NCBI GenBank assembly: GCA_023014335.1
Contig: JAECYW010000022.1
Coordinates: 434,001 to 498,000 of the forward strand
Origin: Galerina marginata
Taxonomy: Eukaryota > Basidiomycota > Agaricomycetes > Agaricales > Galerinaceae
Length of the DNA stretch: 64,000 nt
Direction of reading: 5' to 3'
Shown here: positions 34,401 through 46,515 of the stretch, one piece after another
Numbering within the stretch: position 1 is the stretch's first letter
How the letters are laid out: the number at the start of each line of letters is the position of its first letter
Notes under the pieces: model-generated
Databases searched by the model: none
What the model was told of the DNA's origin: nothing
What the model saw: the letters and a program-made list of their open reading frames with translations, nothing else
Made by a program: the position numbers and the translations under genes

Positions 34401-35745
34401 CTACACCAGCCCAAAGAAATGATCTGCCAAGCCCGCCTTGGTCTTGGTCCGAAAATCCCTCAGGGCATTGAGCCCTGCCACCCGGCACTCACTGTTCATC
34501 CCTGTCCTGAGATCGTCATCGTTCATGAGCTGGTCGCGCAAACACTCAAGCAGCGCCAGGATGTCCGCCGAGCTGATCCCCAAAATCCTTTTCCAGCCAG
34601 AAGCAAAGACCCAGCGGCGCTCCCATGTCCCCACGCACTTTATGTGTCCCCCTTCTGTGCACCCTTCTCCTCCCTTCGCATTCTTGTCTCCGGTCCAAGG
34701 CAGCACGATGGGGTGCAGCCTCAGCCTCTCCCACATGCTTATGAGCGACCAATATCCCGTCAGCAGCCGCATCACCTGCCCGTTGTTCAACTTCAGGTCT
34801 GCGCGGAGTTGCAGCGCACCATTCACTGTGCAGGTTCCCTGACGGTCAACCATGTCCTGCACGTGTGTATAATATGCCACGCCCTTGAGCTTCACCAGCC
34901 CGTGTCGGTCTGCAGCCTGAATTGCCGGCACTGAAGGCGCATCTTTCGCCTCGAGGCGCATGCACCACTTCTCAACGATGAGTGCGAGTGTATCATCGAA
35001 TTTGTACTTTATACAAGCATCGACGAGCTGGGAGAGCGTAGCGGAAGGACAGGATTCTATAAAGGTAGCAGAGGAGGCAACCGTGTGGAGTGCGCCGCGC
35101 ATCCAGGCCTGCAGTTTTGGGATATCATATTTTTTGGTCATAGAGGCGATGAGAATGAGGCGGTCTATATAGGCTTGTTCGTGTGGTAAGGCGGCGAGCT
35201 CATCAACGCTGTAGGAACAAGTGTTGTAAGGACTAAATTCTGAGGGTAGGGGAGGAATGAGACACACGTTGCATATAGTGCCCAGAGGAAAGCATGGTAT
35301 TCTTCTACGGTTGGGAGGATGAACCGGAGAGGCTTGTCCTCCGTTGTCGGTCCGTTATCTTGGATGTGTTCCTCCAGCAGCTCGGTCATGAAGTACGAGC
35401 ATGATAAGAGCTCTTTATGGATCTAGAGCACACCAATGCCATACAAGTTGAGTAAGTAGCATCAAAGCACATAACGCTTATTGTACTCACTTTGAACGAC
35501 ACATTCTCAACCCTTATATAACAATCCGCACCGACATCCTCTTTGAAGAATACGGGGTCGCGCTCCACCGTCTTGGTCGTGTGCAACGTGAACTTTTTTC
35601 TTTCCCTACTCCCATCCTCTTCGACGCGCTGCCGCTTCCTTGGCCGCCTCTCCTTCTCGCGCTCTTCTTTCGGGTGGCGCGCTTCGTGGATCGTGCTGCC
35701 GTCCACAATCATAAACTTGCGGAAGGACGAAGTCGTCAAGGGCAT
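34401..35745 (-). CDS. BTB/POZ domain protein
   Basis: Predicted 405 aa from exons 35745-35491, 35422-35268 and 35208-34401, introns of 68 and 59 bp, with all phases agreeing. The first 60 residues are strongly basic (EREKERRPRKRQRVEE), a likely nuclear localisation signal. A BTB core follows: DVGADCYIRVENVSFKIHKELL, then FMTELLEEH and LPTVEEYHAFLWALYAT, and the fungal block LPHEQAYIDRLILIASMTKKYDIPKLQAWM at about residues 150-180. BTB proteins dimerise and often serve as substrate adaptors of Cul3 ubiquitin ligases or as transcriptional regulators; which applies here is not shown. This is the large Agaricomycete BTB family, where the C-terminal half (helical, with MERLRLHP and WKRILG) is common but uncharacterised. 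The ATG at 35745 is the first in frame. The frame is intact. Confidence 0.8.
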
Positions 35746-37071
35746 CTTCAGCGTGCGATATGCGAATTAAGTTTGTCTTTGCTTTGTGTTTTGTTGGGTT
35801 GTTTCGGTATGAGTGGCAACCAGTGCTAAGAAGTGAATATTGAAAAGGTTATTGATGTGGAGTGGTCGATGCAGAAAAATGGGTCTAGGAAGACAGAGGC
35901 GGTGGAAGACTACTTAGCTCGAAACGTTGCGATTGCGAGATGGAGTTTGGAAGAAAGGGAGCAGAAGACATGTCGCCGATTATAACCAAATCCTGTTCGA
36001 GTGGCCAAATGCAAACGAGGAGTTGCAAATGAGGCCTGAGGACCTGAATGGTCCATGAACGGTCTGGCACAAACGGATTTGGCTTCCGGCTTAGACCATC
36101 GTCACACAGGTTGCACCGTGACACGCGTGACAGTGCACACCTATCATTAGATTTCTCCTCTTCGAATTCTCCTTGCTTTCATTGTCGAGGTATACGCAGA
36201 ATACAACCGTAGACTCGGTCGGCATCTCACTTGACTCCATGCTTGCATAGTATGCTACTTGCTTTTGTTTCCCAGTGGATTAGTTCTATCTTGTCGTTCG
36301 CTCTCATTTTCTTGGTTCGACTCCCACTTCTCTCAGACGTAGACCGTACAGCACCTTTTTTTCCCTGGTTGACTTGTTGTCAACTTTATACATAAAACCT
36401 TGATCAAACCTCAGTTACTGTGGCTCCTCCAGCTCGCTCCATTGCACCCGAATCCTCTGTATACTTCTCTGAGCATGCGCAATATCTTCTGGCCTTCTTC
36501 CGCTTTCCCTGGCCCCGCGTATGATCATGACGCAGAATTCACTTCTTCGTGGATTTCACGAATTTTTGCTTTATATCCGAGTCTCGTCCCAGTATCTTGC
36601 GTGAATCGTCGGTTTCACTTTTTTTGCAAAAATTGTCAACGAAGCTTACCGAGCTCGTAACAGGACATACCACTCCAGATACCCAGAAGGACATCGCACC
36701 TCAGGAAGGTACTGAAGACGCATAATACACACGAATTATTTCCAGGTCGCGTTGTGGATGCGCAATCCTGCACGTTTATAGTCGCATGAAAACTCGCCTC
36801 AGTACTCAACAGCGAGATTGCGTAATCCACCCTGTCCTGACCAATTTTACATAACAAAATGAAGAAATCGAAATGAAGAAGATGACACTCACCATCCATT
36901 TCGGTATCGGATTCTGAAGATGGAACGCTTGGTAATTGTAAACTCAAGCACTCAAGTACTCCGGCAAGCCAAACCGAGGAGGTTGACTACGTTACATAAG
37001 CTGGCCCCAATTTCCAATCACGTGATACCTCCAAAGGCAACTGCGCAGCCGATTCGTTGTCTTTCATCTTG
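35746..37071. other. Intergenic; possible minor minus-strand gene
   Basis: Holds the BTB promoter and a CT-rich stretch (36250-36380). A GTGACACGCGTGACA palindromic motif lies near 36118-36132. On the minus strand 36947-36636 is open with several intron-like breaks (MSLQLPSVPSSESDTEMDG then GTGAGT at about 36890), but no domain is visible, so it is not called as a gene. Confidence 0.35.
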
Positions 37072-37946
37072 ATGATGTCCACCACCTACAATCCAGAGCG
37101 TCGCTCATATTGTATTCATACCCGTCTATCTAATGATAAATCACGCCCTACAGTCATTCTAATGCCATTCCTTTCTCCCGGCAGGTCCTCCGGAGATTTG
37201 ACTCACATGTTGACCTCGTCCCCGGCTCCTGACCCAGCCACTGCCACTGTTACTGTTCAAGAATTAACCGGCTTGATGCCTGATTCTCCTATTCCGCTCG
37301 ATAATGTGAGTCCAAAGACTTATCTTTTGGCATTCAACACATTTACTTTATGTCAGCCCTCAACTTGTCCAACCACTAGTGTCAATGATCCCCACACCAC
37401 CAATGGCGTGAGTTAGGGCATTGATAACCAGACAGGCGATTGATATATGCTCTTTCCTTTAGTCTTCAACTTCCTCAACTGTCAATTCCACTACTGCTCC
37501 TCAGTGCGCCGGGCAGCCTGACGGAATGTCTGGAACGTGAGTCTAATTTTTTAGAAGGCTGTTTCTACCTGAGATGCTCAAATTTGAAATTTGCGCTTTC
37601 CAGTACTTCTCCTTATGATAGTCCACCACGTTCTAGGCAACTGATCCGCCGAACTGATAGGTACTATTGGTACAAATCGCGTGGAATTACGTCCATCACT
37701 ACGCCTCCACCTGCCCCGGAAGGCTTTCGATTCACAAAGGACCTTGTTTTCGTCCACATCAATATTATCACCAACGAGAAACAGTTCTGGTGGAGGTGTG
37801 CTGGCCCAGAATCAACGTGGACACCTTTGGCATGGGGCGATAAGCACAAGTTTGGTACGGAGTCCTTTTACTTTTCTTGGTCTGTAACGGGTGATCCATC
37901 TTGGATTCGGACGACTACTATGGCAAAGAAGCGGGGACAACATTAG
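37072..37946 (+). CDS. Hypothetical protein, four exons
   Basis: Predicted 233 aa from exons 37072-37305, 37357-37407, 37463-37536 and 37604-37946, with introns of 51, 55 and 67 bp, all GT..AG and phase-consistent. The first 130 residues are Pro, Ser and Thr-rich (TSSPAPDPATATVTVQELTG) and look disordered. The C-terminal 105 residues are rich in aromatic residues (RYYWYKSRGI, KQFWWRCAGPESTWTPLAWG, ESFYFSWSVTGDPSWIR) and end in a basic tail KKRGQH; they look like one small folded domain I cannot name. Two adjacent ATGs (37072, 37075) are possible starts. No stop interrupts the spliced frame. The neighbours give no clue to function. Confidence 0.6.
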
Positions 37947-38559
37947 AAAATATACTTCATCACTAATTGTAAATACTGTCACTTTTGTTGGGTGTTTGAG
38001 ATCGTTTGGGTATTTGACAATTGAACACCTTTACTGAGCGCTTGCACGTCGGAATGACAGGCTCATCCCACCTGACTGGCACTTGTTACTCGCTGTCTTC
38101 TCACCCAGCTCCTAATTGGGATATTTCCTTGGATATTTCTGAACGCATTGACGTCTTTAGATTATCGCTGGGAGATACTTCCTGTGCGCCGTAGATTGAA
38201 TCCCAGAGAGGGCCTTTCGTCCTATATTCAGACCCAGAAATTTTACAAAATTTTCACCATTGCCACCAAATTGCCACCGAACGCTACTAGGCTGCATTGG
38301 CGACTACGCAGGCTTGGAAACTAAGCGGTCCTCCAAGGCTGTATAAATGAAATGGAATAATGAGGAGACCTGGAGGATGCTGGCGCCCAACTTCCCTCCC
38401 ATGCATATCCTGATTCCCTTGCTGATTCCTACCCTCATAAGTAGGGCAGTATATAAGTCTGGCCAAAAAATGCGAATATTATCAACTGTGATCAACTGTG
38501 ACATACATATATACCTGTTAAAGGTATTCTAAATGAGTGACATAAGTGACACGCTACGC
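37947..38559. other. Intergenic, no gene seen
   Basis: No sustained coding. A GTGACATAAGTGACACGCTA motif at 38530-38551 marks the edge of the following duplicated segment; similar motifs lie in composite copies A, B and C and near 54.2 kb. Confidence 0.4.
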
Positions 38560-39099
38560 ATGATACGTCAACTTGAAGCTTGAAGTGTTCCAAGCTCCTC
38601 TTGAACTCCCCCATTTGTATACTTCGTCTCGCATGGCACTGCGGATTGGATATCTATGTTTGTTGGCAAGCAAGGCCAAGGCCTTATCTTGCTCATGGAC
38701 ATTGATTTGGATAGTTGGTAAGTCCGTATTCTGTCGCTCATTAGGAAGGATCTCTGACCAGTTGCCCTCAAGCATATCGTCTTGCCAATACTCCAGCATT
38801 CACAGGATTTCAGGTTCGTGGTATACGATTTCATGTTTAGGCGCGGAATCTGATCCTTGACGGACGGATCTTTGCATATCTCCTCTCCTCGGTTTGCTCG
38901 GTTTCGCCGTTTTTTGTTTCGAATAGTTCCTCATCTTTCTTCATCTAGATATTGAACACGAGAGGCAAACGGCAAGTATCTACCCCATGAACATTACCAA
39001 AACTACGAAAAGAATACGGCAGCTCCACCACAGCGGTGAACAAAACATGGAAGTTCCACCCTCCGTTCACGGCTCCCTTTAGCGACAACAACTCTTGGC

Positions 39100-39499
39100 A
39101 CCATCTGGTGTCCTCCGCGTCTGGTCTGTGAGGCGACGGCGACGTTCCGTCTGGTATCGTTCGTCCTTCCCACAGCCGCCGCCAAGAGCTCCGTAGCAGC
39201 TTCACCCCGCTTCCGCGACATCTTCAACCCAGCACAGCATCCCCGCTGCGCTACCGGGTCCCTGCCATCTTCTTTTGCACGATGCCTACGGCATCATTGC
39301 TACGTCTTCACCCTTTGGCAGCGGCTCCCCGCTCAGCGTCCCTTGGTGGTGCAGCAAGCCACAAGCGTTAACTCTACCAGGGATAGTTATGCTGTGGGAA
39401 GTAGTCTTTGGTTTTCGGACTCGCATATTCCGTTCGTCCTCTATGCCCCTTTTTTCACTCGTGCTGTTGCTGACGAAAGAACTTTTTCAATGTAGCGAA
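39100..39499 (+). other. Open frame conserved between the two inverted copies
   Basis: One frame from about 39126 to the stop at 39495-39497 is open for about 120 codons (PLCATGSLPSSF-like centre, GSSLWFSDSHIPFVLY near the end). The inverted copy has the equivalent frame (52635-52264) ending at the same place, with a 3-bp difference. There is no ATG at a sensible place in either copy, so it is not called a gene. Confidence 0.3.
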
Positions 39500-39582
39500 A
39501 TTGATTCTTGACGATGAATGCCGAGAATCAACCACCCCATAATATAGACAAAAGCCTTTATCTACCAACTTTAGGCCGTGGG

Positions 39583-39608
39583 CACGTGACGGAAAAGCGA
39601 GTATTTAA
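39583..39608 (+). promoter_or_regulatory. Promoter elements of the small membrane protein gene
   Basis: CACGTG at 39583-39588 and TATTTAA at 39602-39608, 83-89 bp before the ATG at 39691. The inverted copy keeps CACGTG but has lost the TATA-like sequence. Confidence 0.4.
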
Positions 39609-39690
39609 GGCCTTCGCCCATAGCCACTCCGCCGTAGATTTTCCACTCAACCTTTGCTTTCAGCCCATCTCTTAAGCAGCGCTCATCTCT

Positions 39691-40322
39691 ATGCAGGTAT
39701 GCCTTCCTCGCTCTGCACAGCGCCTTACCCTTACTACGCCTTTGTTGACAGGTTCGAGGCGCATATTTTCCATTCCACCATGAAAGCACTTTTCTGGTCT
39801 CCGTGCCATTTGAGCCCCTGGACCCATCTGGGTTGGGAAAAGATGGACTCGGATTGCGGGTGCTCTTTCGTAGCAAGAATCCCATTGAGATACACGAGGT
39901 TGTCGTTCGATCTCGCCGTTATTTAGTTTTCCACCAACGGCTTCATCCGACTGAAAGGAATCAGTCTCTTGAAAGCCTCGGGCTTGTGGTGGACAGGGAA
40001 TATTTTGCCACTAGGGCTGGCGCGGATGGGTTCCCTGCCGACTTAGTGAGCCAGCAAGACTTCGTCGATGCGCAGGCGTCAGTCATCAGGTAGGCCTACT
40101 TCTCATGCAGCTCACGCAGTTTATCTCATCCTTGCTCTTCTTAGGTTGGCGCTTGTTCACCAATTTGAGCCAGAGAAGCAGGCCGAGGTTAGTCTCGTCA
40201 CTGCAACTGTTTGCCCTACTGATGTCCAGCGGTATCAGCTCTCCAAGGCTCGCTTCAGGGCCGTTTTGACTGTTTTTCTCATCTCGGTGCTTTTCTTCCT
40301 CATAATTGGTACGCTTAGCTAA
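39691..40322 (+). CDS. Small C-terminally anchored membrane protein, unrecognised
   Basis: Predicted 159 aa. Exon 1 is only ATG CAG (39691-39696), followed by a 55-bp intron, exon 2 39752-40089, exon 3 40145-40187 and exon 4 40230-40322; phases agree throughout. The last intron would be only 42 bp and is itself in frame, so retention would give 173 aa. The product has a soluble part (LGLRVLFRSKNPIEIHEVVV, DREYFATRAGADGFP) and a hydrophobic C-terminal segment AVLTVFLISVLFFLIIG, which suggests a tail-anchored protein. A micro-exon start is unusual but is supported by a promoter 85 bp upstream and by the open frame running back to the acceptor at 39751. The family is unknown. A damaged copy lies at 51650-52085. 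Confidence 0.55.
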
Positions 40323-40352
40323 ACCTTTCTACCCCGTTTTCAACTGACTCCG

Positions 40353-41794
40353 TCGACAACCTCCGAAAGGAGCGAATTGGCTAAAGCGCAGTGGGCCTCT
40401 CTCTCTCTATCTCAAGCTTTAAATGTGTATGCTGTTAGAATGGTGTTTGGGGCTTCGGGAGGAGTGGGCTTTATTTCATCTTAACCAGACTAGACGAATA
40501 TGATATATGTTTGATTGTTTGCCATGACTCAGGCTTTGCAGGGAACTGTAACGAACATCTTGGGTATTCCACCCTCGGCCGGATTATCATTATGTACCTC
40601 GTACAGGTGATGCCAAATTCCTTAGCTACACGTGACGCACTGCTGTACAGCCACTGCATTTCCTAATTCCAGGATCAAAAATAAATCAAGTCTGTCATCT
40701 ATGTAGATCTGATCGACGATGACAGGTGCTGCACAGCGAGACAGGATCTAAATCTAGCGTCTAAACGTACCTCGGTGACACCCGCACTCATTCGTCGGTG
40801 GCAAGAAGTTAAGGGCATGCCTAGGTTAAACCTCCAGGGCTCATCGATTCCTATGCCCACAAGATCTCTATATAAATCAAAGAATTGGAGTCAAACGTTG
40901 ATAAAAGGTGTCCAACTTGAATGTTGAAAATTGACAGTAGGGGTGTGCGGTCGAGTGTTTCCTGATCGCTCTTCATAATAAACGTGATCGCTCGAGCCTT
41001 TGGAAGCTACCATTGTAAAAGTTCTTGACGCCGAACTTACATCAAGAAGGGCAACAGGCGGCATGAGCATCTGGATGGCGGTGAAGATGAATGTATACTG
41101 AATCTGACCGCCGTAGTCTATATCTATGATCCGAGAAGGGGTTTGAAATGTGCATCGATCTGAGATCAAACATCCCGAAACTCTTTGCAGCGCGGCCAGA
41201 TTGTTCGCTGTGGCCTGCGACTGCCCAAGATCCGACAACCGCCCACCTCGCTCAGTGCCAGAGAAGGACCGGAATCCTACAAGTCCAGTATCCACCTCGA
41301 TACGAGAGGACTCATTTAGACGGAGTACGCAACTAGGCGTCAACGCTGGAAGGTTACAACCAACCCACAAAACATGCGCGGTCACCGGTCACTCGCAAGC
41401 ATTTCCAGGAACGAGATAGACTGGGATCTGTGTGTTTCACGAGTCGAAGAGGAACTGAATCCGCCAGGCACCTGTCGACGGTAAAAATATAATAATTGCT
41501 CGGCGTACAGTAAATAGCTCGGCAAAGAAAGGTTCGTAAAGGGACTCAACTGAGAAAGAATCAATTGCTGTACGCCCACACAGGTCACAGAATGAATCAC
41601 CTCGAGGAAGTCGAAGAATGTGATTCCGCGCAATGACGCTACACGTAGGATAAGAATGGGGAAGATATACGAAAGAGAAGATACGAACCAAAAACCCCGT
41701 AGCTGGAGCCTGCGCTGTTGGCTAAATTGCGGGTATCTTTGCCATGATCTCATAGAAACGTAGAGAGGGAAGTTCCTCAATGTATACTGAATCT
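40353..41794. other. Unassigned; hydrophobic minus-strand open frames
   Basis: On the minus strand 41780-41382 and 41385-40891 are open for 133 and 165 codons and contain hydrophobic stretches (SSLSYIFPILILRVASL, TFIFTAIQMLMPPVALL). They could be exons of a multi-pass membrane protein, but I could not join them with consistent splice sites and recognise no family. Confidence 0.3.
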
Positions 41795-42409
41795 ACGAGC
41801 TGAGAAAGGTGGGCATACGGCAATGTGGTCAGATGTTAAAAACTAAGATGGGGTCCATCACGGGCTTACTACTTGGAGTCATTGACCGTTCACTGTGGAA
41901 GGAGCACACATTAGGGCGATCGAAACACGAGCAACGTTGTCCCTGTGAAGACGAAGCTGAACTAACGAAAGTTGTGATTGCATAGCAGTACTCACGAAAT
42001 TAAAGCGAACGGAGTGCTTCTTGATATTAGGGACAAAGTTGACATCAGACAATCAGAGTCGAGTTGAAGCTTGAAGCCTTGTAGTCGAAGTTCGGAGACA
42101 CCGAATTGAAGTTTCGAAATTAAGATAGAGATTGAGATCGAAGGTCCTAGCTAGGCTGAGTTTGGATTAAAGAGACGGGTCGAAGGCGATGATCTCATCG
42201 CATGGCAGGTAAACGTAGAGTCTAGAGAAGTTCCTCAAGCCTTGTGACAAGTGACACACGTGACACGCTAGGGATGATGCGGAATCCATCAAGTTCCTTG
42301 AAGTTCCTCTTGAACAGTAACTCTACACTCCTTCATTCCTTCATCGCTCAGCGGCACTGATGGCTAAATTCTGATGCACGGTTTACAAGTCAAATCAAGG
42401 GGGGAAGTA

Positions 42410-44150
42410 TAACGCATGGCTGCGTACTTCATCTAGATATCCTCACGCATGGTATTGCGGGATGGATGTTTGACCTCTCTATGTTTGTTGGCAAGCGAAT
42501 CCAAGGCCGACTGGGAGCGAACGAATTGCACGGAAATGATGAGGCGGCCAGGTTGAGGCGGCCAGGTTCTCGTACACGGATTGCAAGTCTATTCGAAGTC
42601 TAACGCATGGATGCGTACTTCGTCTAGATATCCTCACGCATGGTACTGCGGGTTGGATATCTATGTTTGTTGGCAAGCAAATCCAAGGCCGAGCGAATTA
42701 CACGAATACGATGGGGCAGGCAGTGAGTCTAGCTTTCCTTTTTTTTTAGGAAGGTATCTCTGACCACTTGCCCTCAAGCATATCGTCTTGCCAATATTAG
42801 GACCGAGCCTTCTTTCAGGTTCGTGGTCTCTTCTCCCAGGTCACGTTGACATTCTTATGTATATGATTTTATGTTTAGGCGCTGCGCGGGCTGGATATCT
42901 ATGTTCGTTAGCAGGCAAATCCAGGGCCGGGTTCTACGGATTGCAAGTCGATTCGAAGTCTAACGCATGGATGCGTACTTCGTCTAGATATCCTCACGCA
43001 TGGTATTGCGGGCTGGATATCTATGTCTGTTGGCAAGCAAATCCAAGGCCGAGCGAATTGCACGAAAACGATGGGGCAGGCAGTGAGTCTAGCTTTCCTT
43101 TTTTTTTTTAGGAAGGGATCTCTGACCACTTGCCCTCAAGCATATCGTCCTGCCAATATTAGGACCGAGCCTTCTTTCAGGTTCGTGGTCTCTTCTCGCA
43201 GGTCACGTTGACATTCTTATGTATATGATTTCATGTTTAGGCGCTGCGCGGGCTGGATATCTATGTTCGTTAGCAGGCAAATCCAGGGCCGGGTTCTACG
43301 GATTGCAAGTCGATTCGAAGTCTAACGCATGGATGCGTACTTCGTCTAGATATCCTCACGCATGGTACTGCGGGCTGGATATCTATGTTTGTTGGCAAGC
43401 AAATCCAAGGCCGAGCGAATTGCACGAAAACGATGAGGCGGCCAGGTTCTCGTACACGGATTTCAAGTCTATTCGAAGTCTAACGGATGGATGCATACTT
43501 CGTCTAGATATCCTCACGCATGGTACTGCGGGCTAGATATCTATGTTCGTTGGCAAGCAAATCCAAGGCCGAGCGAATTACACGAATACGATGGGGCAGG
43601 CAGTGAGTCTAGCTTTCCTTTTTTTTTAGGAAGGTATCTCTGACCACTTGCCCTCAAGCATATCGTCTTGCCAATATTAGGACCGAGCCTTCTTTCAGGT
43701 TCGTGGTCTCTTCTCGCAGGTCACGTTGACATTCTTATGTATATGATTTCATGTTTAGGCGCGGCGCGGGCTGGATATCTATGTTCGTTAGCAGGCAAAT
43801 CCAGGGCCGGGTTCTACGGATTGCAAGTCGATTCGAAGTCTAACGCATGGATGCGTGCTTCGTCTAGATATCCTCACGCATGGTACTGCGGGCTGGATAT
43901 CTATGTTTGTTGGCAAGCAAATCCAAGGCCGAGCGAATTGCACGAAAACGATGAGGCGGCCAGGTTCTCGTACACGGATTTCAAGTCTATTCGAAGTCTA
44001 ACGGATGGATGCATACTTCGTCTAGATATCCTCACGCATGGTACTGCGGGCTAGATATCTATGTTCGTTGGCAAGCAAATCCAAGGCCGAGCGAATTACA
44101 CGAATACGATGGGGCAGGCAGTGAGTCTAGCTTTCCTTTTTTTTAGGAAG
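42410..44150 (+). repeat. Minisatellite of copy C
   Basis: Units near 42417, 42606, 42966, 43329, 43487, 43850 and 44008; 43329-43487 and 43850-44008 are 158 bp apart, and the pairs are 521 bp apart. Same spacers as in copies A and B. Confidence 0.85.
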
Positions 44151-46069
44151 GTATCTCTGACCACTTGCCCTCAAGCATATCGTCTTGCCAATATTAGGGC
44201 TGAGCCTTCAGCATTCACAGGATTTCAGGTTCGTGGCCTCTTCTCGCAGGCCACATTGACATCCTTATGTATACGGTTTCTTGTTTAGGCGCGGCATCTG
44301 AGCCTTGATGGACGGATCTCATGATTAACATATCTCTTCTCCTTGGTACACTCAGCCTCAAGGTAGTAGTTTCGTCGTTTTCTTTTACGAAGAGTTCCTC
44401 ATCCTTCATCATCTAGATATTGAACATGTGCACAACGAATCTCGACTTCGGCCTTTCCTATTACACGAACCTCAGCCTACGCTTTGTCGGTTGATCTGAA
44501 AGCGATGCTTCGAGCGTGGTATCGCCGTCTGGCTGTCTATGTTTGTTGCCCAAGGTTGCCCGAATTCTGGGTGGCTGAGAAGTTCGTCGGATCAACTCGT
44601 TTTCGCTTCTTTCATTTTCTAAATGTCTCTCTCGTCAGACTTGTATATTGGACGGACGCCGAATCATGTGCTGAAAATTTTTGAAACTCTCCGAATTTGG
44701 GACAATCGGTAATTTAATTTGATAGCTTCAATCTTATTGCCGTTGGAAGTATTCCTTACATCTTCTAATTTAGGAACCGAGAGCAGTTGATTCTCTGAGA
44801 TATGGATTCAATGTAGACTATGACTTTGCGAGGTGTATGACAGTCAGTAATGATCGAATCGGCTGTGAAACAGACGTCTCATGTTTTTATCCAGGTTCTG
44901 CCGAACTCAACATTGTTTGAAGAATGGACGAACGCTGAAGGCAGGGGCTATGTCGGTTTAAACAGGCGGTAAGTTTATTGGGCTGAACTTCTCCATTTTG
45001 AAGAGACTCCTCACGTATCTCGGTTTAGATGCTGTCAGGCATGTCGCCGCTATTTCGGGCGAAGTCGGATGGAGAGTCGTGTGTTTATTTGGTTTGTGGC
45101 CCTTTTTCATATCTCGTGCCGACCACCGTTCTCACTTGAGAGCTAGGGTTTGGATTTCAGTCGGGATCGCTCTTCCATTGTCCTCATCTTCGACTTCGGG
45201 TACTGGTCAGTAATTTTTACTTTCTCTTGTGAAGGTAATAGTCATGTCTAACTATACCTAGATATCATATCAACTCGGAGTAATCAACGAAGATAACTCC
45301 TCGACCCATTCCAGAGGTTTTGTAAGTCGAACCTCCCTCAGATTTTGTGAGAATGATCTTGATGATTGTGTAAATGAATTAGGTTAGGATGATTGAAGTG
45401 TTGGCTCCGACACATTTATTATCATTACAAGTGTGGCAATATTTCGAGACGTTATGATGGCTAAGAGAAGACGATTGGTCGCCAACGTTGTCAACATTCG
45501 GCGCCAAGTCTTACTTACTGTATGTATTGTACATTTCTGGTCCATGTCGGCATCGTTTGTTACGTTCTCATAGATGCCTTTAAAATTAGATCTACGAGGG
45601 CCTTTCGTCGTCAACACGCTTCGAGAGTTCCCTCTAGCGGTGCTATCTCTGTTGGTTTAACGACAGCCAACCTGGCGCAGAATGCACTAGAAAGTTGTCA
45701 AGACGGCATTAATATCAGAATTCGAAGCCTGCAATACCCTGTCAGCGTGGACATGTAATGAAATGAAAATTTGCATGTTGCGGCCTTTTCTGTCGCATGA
45801 ACCTCCGCGTATGCTTTGTGGGTTGATCAGAAGGCGAGTATCGCCGTCTGGCCGTCTGGCTGTCTCTGTTTGTTGGTTGATCTGCATTTTGGCTGGTTGG
45901 TGAGTTTGTGTGATCAACTCGTTTTTCGCTTGCTTCGTATTCTGATGTCTCCGTCACCAGACTTTTATATTGGACTGTATCTGAATCATGTGCTCAAAAG
46001 CTGGAACTCTACGAATTTGGGCCAGTTGCTAAGTCGATAGTTTCAATCTTTGCATGGGTCTTGTAATTG

Positions 46070-46515
46070 GATCACTACAAGACCAACACGATCGGTTAGT
46101 CAATTTCCCACCAAAGAAACATTCACAAGAAAAGCATAGAAAAACTTACTTGGCTCTCAATAGTGTAGGCCCAGCCGCCAACCGCACAAAATTGCTTGGG
46201 ATGATCGGATTGCCAGGAATAAGATCACCATCGCTGACATACCCGGTGAAATCGCCCGCATTGCCCCCTATGACAAGAGCCACCGTGGCTCCCCGCGAAG
46301 GCGGCCATGGCTCTCGACGACGCAGCGAGATTCTTCGTAGACTCGGAGCGCTCGAACTGGCCGACGGAGGAGGACGACCTCGCGCGCGAGTGCGATCTTG
46401 AGCCTAAGTGGACGAGGTATCGATCTAGCGCCTCCTGCAGTTTTTCGGCGTCGAACGCGATGTTGCTTTTCCCCTTTAGCCTCTCGACCTCTTTGACGCG
46501 TTTGCGCAGGCCTCG
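46070..46515 (-). pseudogene. Captured host-gene exon in copy C
   Basis: On the minus strand the frame is open from about 46515 (RGLRKRVKEVERLKG) through EKLQEALDRYL, a Ser/Arg-rich stretch and RSESTKNLAASSRAM to about 46280. There an extra base breaks it before the conserved DGDLIPGNPIIPSNF block. A splice donor GTAAGT follows at 46149 with intron-like sequence to 46070. The first part resembles a coiled coil. The source gene is not recognised. The exon is foreign to the rest of the repeat, being GC-rich with host-like codon use, so the repeat seems to have captured it. Confidence 0.6.

Larger units (their letters stand above)
38560..40352 (+). repeat. Inverted duplication, left copy
   Basis: Matches 51645-53560 in inverse orientation, from the AAGCTCCTCTTGAACTC segment to CTAAACCTTTCTACC and CTGACTCCG. 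The first 400 bp are a shortened form of the minisatellite/composite repeat. The rest is unique to this pair and carries the small membrane protein gene at 39691-40322. By eye roughly 85-90% identical in the gene part. Confidence 0.8.

Noticed and set aside
34438..34934. Plus-strand frames opposite the BTB gene
   Set aside because: They are antisense shadows of the well-supported BTB exon 3.
42410..44150. CRISPR-like array
   Set aside because: Units are about 158 bp, imperfect, directly tandem and without short unique spacers, and the organism is a fungus. This is a minisatellite.
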